From contig CAJFNC010000004.1 of assembly GCA_904393835.1 (NCBI GenBank), positions 1 through 64,000 of the forward strand: a stretch of DNA of 64,000 nucleotides, read 5' to 3'. This DNA comes from an uncultured Ruminococcus sp. (GTDB lineage: Bacteria; Bacillota; Clostridia; Oscillospirales; Acutalibacteraceae). The notes under the pieces were generated by a model that was not told where the DNA came from, did not search any database, and saw only the letters and a program-made list of their open reading frames with translations. Shown piece by piece: positions 61,573 through 64,000 of the stretch. Position 1 is the first letter of the stretch; each line of letters begins with the position of its first letter. A program made the translations under genes and the position numbers.

Positions 61573-62379
61573 TTAAAATACACCGCTGCTGCCGTGCGAA
61601 GAACTCTTTGACGACGAGCCGGAAGAACTGTTGTTGTCGTTGTCGTTTGACAGTCGGCGTGAGGTAACATGAGAGGTAACAAAGCGATCCTCTCTGCCGG
61701 TAAGCTCAAGCTTGCTGTTACCCTGCAAGTCGTATGTATTGTCGGCGCCGTGAAAACTGTACCTGAACAATGTCATCACGAAAAACACAATGCCCGCAAC
61801 AATGGGAATAACGATGATAAACACGCCGAAGTTATCAAAAGTGCGCTGTATTATAGGAACGTCCTTTTTGTTCAGCTCAACGTTTTCGTAACTGCCGTCC
61901 GTATCTTCCCCGTCTGTATAAAAGCTTTCAACGTCTCGGGCGTACGTCAGAGCGGCGTTATAGTAGTCGTTATCGTCAAGATAAACCTTCATATCGTTTT
62001 TTATGTCATTCATTCTTTCATCGCTGAAATACTGCATTGCGTCGCCCTTAGTTATAATTATACGCCTGTCTGAGTCATTGTCAATAACCAAAAGCACACC
62101 GTCCTCTTTGTAATCCGAACTGTCGTAAAAGTTGTTGTAATACTCTTCCATATTGTCTGCCGAAACGGAGTAATCGGCCACATAAATACGAACGTCCCAC
62201 CCCGTTTCCAGAGAAGCACTGTCGAGCGCCTCTTCAATTTTCGCGGCCTCATTTGAGTCAAACAAGCCGTTGTCGTCAACAAGCATATCCGATTCTGCCG
62301 CAAAAACCGTAAACGCCGATGCGCACAAAAGCATAAGCACAAATGCAATTGAAGTAAATTTTTTGCTAAACCTTATCAT
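61573..62379 (-). CDS. TPM-domain (YgcG-like) membrane protein
   Basis: A 268-aa protein with signal peptide (KKFTSIAFVLMLLCASAFTV), an extracytoplasmic TPM domain (about 30-165; VDDNGLFDSNEAAKIEEALD, KEDGVLLVIDNDSDRRIIIT), one membrane segment (FGVFIIVIPIVAGIVFFVMT, about 185) and a Ser/Gly-rich tail. The ATG at 62379 overlaps the stop of the previous gene (ATGA). TPM proteins are thought to act in envelope stress or assembly; the precise role is unknown. Confidence 0.85.
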   Translation of the reverse strand: MIRFSKKFTSIAFVLMLLCASAFTVFAAESDMLVDDNGLFDSNEAAKIEEALDSASLETGWDVRIYVADYSVSADNMEEYYNNFYDSSDYKEDGVLLVIDNDSDRRIIITKGDAMQYFSDERMNDIKNDMKVYLDDNDYYNAALTYARDVESFYTDGEDTDGSYENVELNKKDVPIIQRTFDNFGVFIIVIPIVAGIVFFVMTLFRYSFHGADNTYDLQGNSKLELTGREDRFVTSHVTSRRLSNDNDNNSSSGSSSKSSSHGSSGVF

Positions 62380-63452
62380 GACAGCAGCATACCTCCCAAA
62401 AAGCAAAGAATAAATGCAACAACTGCCACGAATAAAGAAAACAGCGCCAGCTTTCCGAAACTTACGGGCAGTTTGCCGTAGGTCTTGCCCGTCTGTCCGT
62501 TTACAGCGTAAGGAAAAATTTTCCCGTTGTGCTTGTATGTAATCATCCACACCGGCAAAAGAGTGTAGCTCCAGCTTTCAAGGTCTGTTTTTTCATGGTA
62601 AGACTTAGGATTTACCGAAGTATATCCACCCATACTGCCCTCAAGCAAGGTTTTTGCATAACCCGAAACACGATTATTAAGGGTATCTGAGACGTCGTTT
62701 TTCTCAAGGTCACGTTTCTCCGCCTGAAAACCCGAGAGGTACGACATTGCAAACTTTTTCGCCTTTGACAAATCATAAGGGTGCACCGACTGCAAAACCT
62801 TTCTGTCCTCGCCCTTTAGCGCACGTTCAAACACGTTATTTATAATAATATCGCCGCTGCGGTACACATCGTAAATTTTTGTTTCTGTATATTCTCTGTT
62901 TCTGTCTCTCCAGGTAGAAACCTTTTTACCCGTCGCCGTCATATCAGCCTGAAGCTGCTTATCCACGTACCAATAGGGGAAATACACGCCCGTCATTTTT
63001 TCAAAATTCTTTTTGTCTGCAAAAAATTTCGGCAAAAACCACTTTTTTTTGCACATTTCCATAAACTTGTCGATTACCTTTTCCTTTGAAAGCTCAAACG
63101 GCACCACCCTGTCAGGCAGATATTCGCCCGACAGGCGGCCGCCCAAAACGACGGGGTTTTGGCAGTAAAAGCAAGTTGTCGCCGCCGTAGTAGCGGTGGT
63201 AATAACTTCTGCTCCGCAGGAGGGGCAGGTATAAACTACCGCCTCTTCCGCCTGTTCTTCTTTTGTATTCTGTTTTGCCTTTCCCTCCCTAACTTCCTCC
63301 TCGGAAGCCTTTGACTCCGCCTTTGAATAGTAGTCCTGAATATACTTATCAGAAAACTCCGACAGGCAATATTCGCAGCAGAACATCTGCTTGTCGGGAT
63401 TAAAGGTAAGCGGTGCGCCGCAGGAGGGGCAGGTATAATTTACCGTAGCCAT
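62376..63452 (-). CDS. Double zinc-ribbon membrane protein
   Basis: A 358-aa protein with two zinc ribbons (YTCPSCGAPLTF with CCEYC, residues 6-32; YTCPSCGAEVIT with CFYC, 74-98), a large middle domain (FPYWYVDKQLQADMTATGKK) and a single C-terminal membrane segment (LALFSLFVAVVAFILCFLGG). Such proteins sit beside SPFH/virion-core-like and TPM proteins in Firmicutes and are often annotated as TFIIB-type zinc ribbon proteins. Function is unknown; the context suggests an envelope complex. Confidence 0.82.
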   Translation of the reverse strand: MATVNYTCPSCGAPLTFNPDKQMFCCEYCLSEFSDKYIQDYYSKAESKASEEEVREGKAKQNTKEEQAEEAVVYTCPSCGAEVITTATTAATTCFYCQNPVVLGGRLSGEYLPDRVVPFELSKEKVIDKFMEMCKKKWFLPKFFADKKNFEKMTGVYFPYWYVDKQLQADMTATGKKVSTWRDRNREYTETKIYDVYRSGDIIINNVFERALKGEDRKVLQSVHPYDLSKAKKFAMSYLSGFQAEKRDLEKNDVSDTLNNRVSGYAKTLLEGSMGGYTSVNPKSYHEKTDLESWSYTLLPVWMITYKHNGKIFPYAVNGQTGKTYGKLPVSFGKLALFSLFVAVVAFILCFLGGMLLS

Positions 63453-63470
63453 CTGTACCCTGATCCTCCG

Positions 63471-64000
63471 TTACTGTTTTGTTCCGCACTCGGGGCAGAA
63501 CTTCGCGTTGGGGCTGAGCTCTGTTCCGCAGTTGGTACAGAAGCGTTTTTTGGGAGCTTCGGGCTTTTTGGCGCCGCATTCGGGGCAGAATTTGCCCGTA
63601 TTAACGCTTCCGCATTCACACGTCCAGCTGTCACCGCCTGCTGCGGGAGCTGCGCTCTGAGGAGCTTCGGCGGCAGGTGCAGGCGCGGCGGTCTGCTGAG
63701 GCGCAGACTGAGCTTGTGCCATTGCCTGATCCCTCATTTGCGCCTGCTGACGGCGCGCTTCATCTACCTGTGGATTATTCTGGTAGCCGCCGAGAATACC
63801 TGCGCCGGCGTTCATACCTACGCCCATACCCATAAAGCCTGCCATTGCGCCGTTTGCGTTTGAGCCTGCGCTTTTAAGGCCCTCGGCAACGTTTGCGGCA
63901 ACATAGCCCGACTGGATTGCGGCGTCAGAGAGCATTGCGCCCTTGTTACGCATATTGATAAGCTCTTTGCTCTGGTCATCGTAGCTGATAGTTACATATA
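63471..64000 (-). CDS. SPFH/virion-core-like protein with C-terminal zinc ribbons, 5' end outside window
   Basis: The frame is open to the window edge (codons continue upstream of the Met at 63953 with YVTISYDDQSKELIN). The visible part has a Gly/Ala-rich region (GAMAGFMGMGVGMNAGAGIL), a Gln/Ala/Pro linker (QAQSAPQQTAAPAPAAEAPQ) and zinc ribbons (CECGSVNTGKFCPECG and CTNCGTELSPNAKFCPECG). This C-terminal layout is that of SPFH-domain YdjI-like proteins that organise membrane microdomains. The SPFH domain itself would lie beyond 64000. Confidence 0.8.
   Translation of the reverse strand, partial: YVTISYDDQSKELINMRNKGAMLSDAAIQSGYVAANVAEGLKSAGSNANGAMAGFMGMGVGMNAGAGILGGYQNNPQVDEARRQQAQMRDQAMAQAQSAPQQTAAPAPAAEAPQSAAPAAGGDSWTCECGSVNTGKFCPECGAKKPEAPKKRFCTNCGTELSPNAKFCPECGTKQ

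Overview
The window looks like a chromosome segment of a low-to-mid GC anaerobic gut Firmicute of the Ruminococcus type (Oscillospiraceae). The evidence is secreted proteins carrying dockerin, cohesin-like and CBM26-like starch-binding modules (the parts list of a Ruminococcus bromii-like amylosome), a fused FeoA-FeoB ferrous iron transporter, the [FeFe]-hydrogenase maturation set HydE/HydF/HydG, strong AGGAGG ribosome sites and many intrinsic terminators. Species assignment is inference; no rRNA or tRNA gene is visible.

Region 1 (1 to about 27,985) is most of a Mu-like transposable prophage lying backwards in the window; its other end is outside. From its regulatory end it reads: LexA/CI-like repressor (26898-27548, the only + strand phage gene), a 156-bp operator region, Cro/Ner-like gene, small early genes, MuA-like DDE transposase, MuB-like ATPase, small early genes, AbrB-zinc ribbon protein, GemA/gp16-like and Mor-like regulators, a small membrane protein, a gp27-like small terminase, a NusG paralogue, terminase, portal, a MuF-type minor head protein with a toxin-like tail, scaffold, capsid, connectors, tail tube, Gp15-type chaperones, a lipoprotein, a 49-aa zinc finger, tape measure, Dit, Tal and a fiber. 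The replication and regulation module is Mu-like while the virion module is siphovirus-like. The prophage seems to have inserted into the host gene that follows: the ORF from 27,827 changes from phage-like AT-rich sequence to a cohesin/CBM26/dockerin protein without a start or signal peptide at about 27,985.

Region 2 (28-42 kb) is host accessory DNA: the interrupted cohesin/CBM26/dockerin gene, a dockerin-bearing metallophosphoesterase, an AraC-type regulator, a membrane protein, FeoAB, a LuxR-type regulator, a dockerin protein, and two repeat-containing surface proteins with a LAATG-type cell-wall anchor. The last genes sit in a tandem segmental duplication that left a 37-codon dockerin remnant.

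Region 3 (42-51 kb) is an operon of two DUF1989 proteins, a urea/guanidine carboxylase, allophanate hydrolase, a P-II-like protein and an APC-type permease. By current knowledge of these families it most likely takes nitrogen from guanidine (guanidine to carboxyguanidine to allophanate to ammonia and CO2). A structured leader with a terminator sits just before the carboxylase.

Region 4 (51-64 kb) is more ordinary: MATE efflux protein, three HAD phosphatases, a D-2-hydroxyacid dehydrogenase, endonuclease III, a small acidic protein, the TM1266-like/HydE/HydG/HydF operon, and a TPM-domain protein with two zinc-ribbon proteins, the last cut by the window edge.

The observations I consider most worth following are the phage NusG paralogue followed by a structured, terminator-containing leader of the late operon; the MuF toxin-like tail with its overlapping small partner gene; the carboxylase leader with mutually exclusive hairpins; and the prophage junction in an amylosome-type gene.
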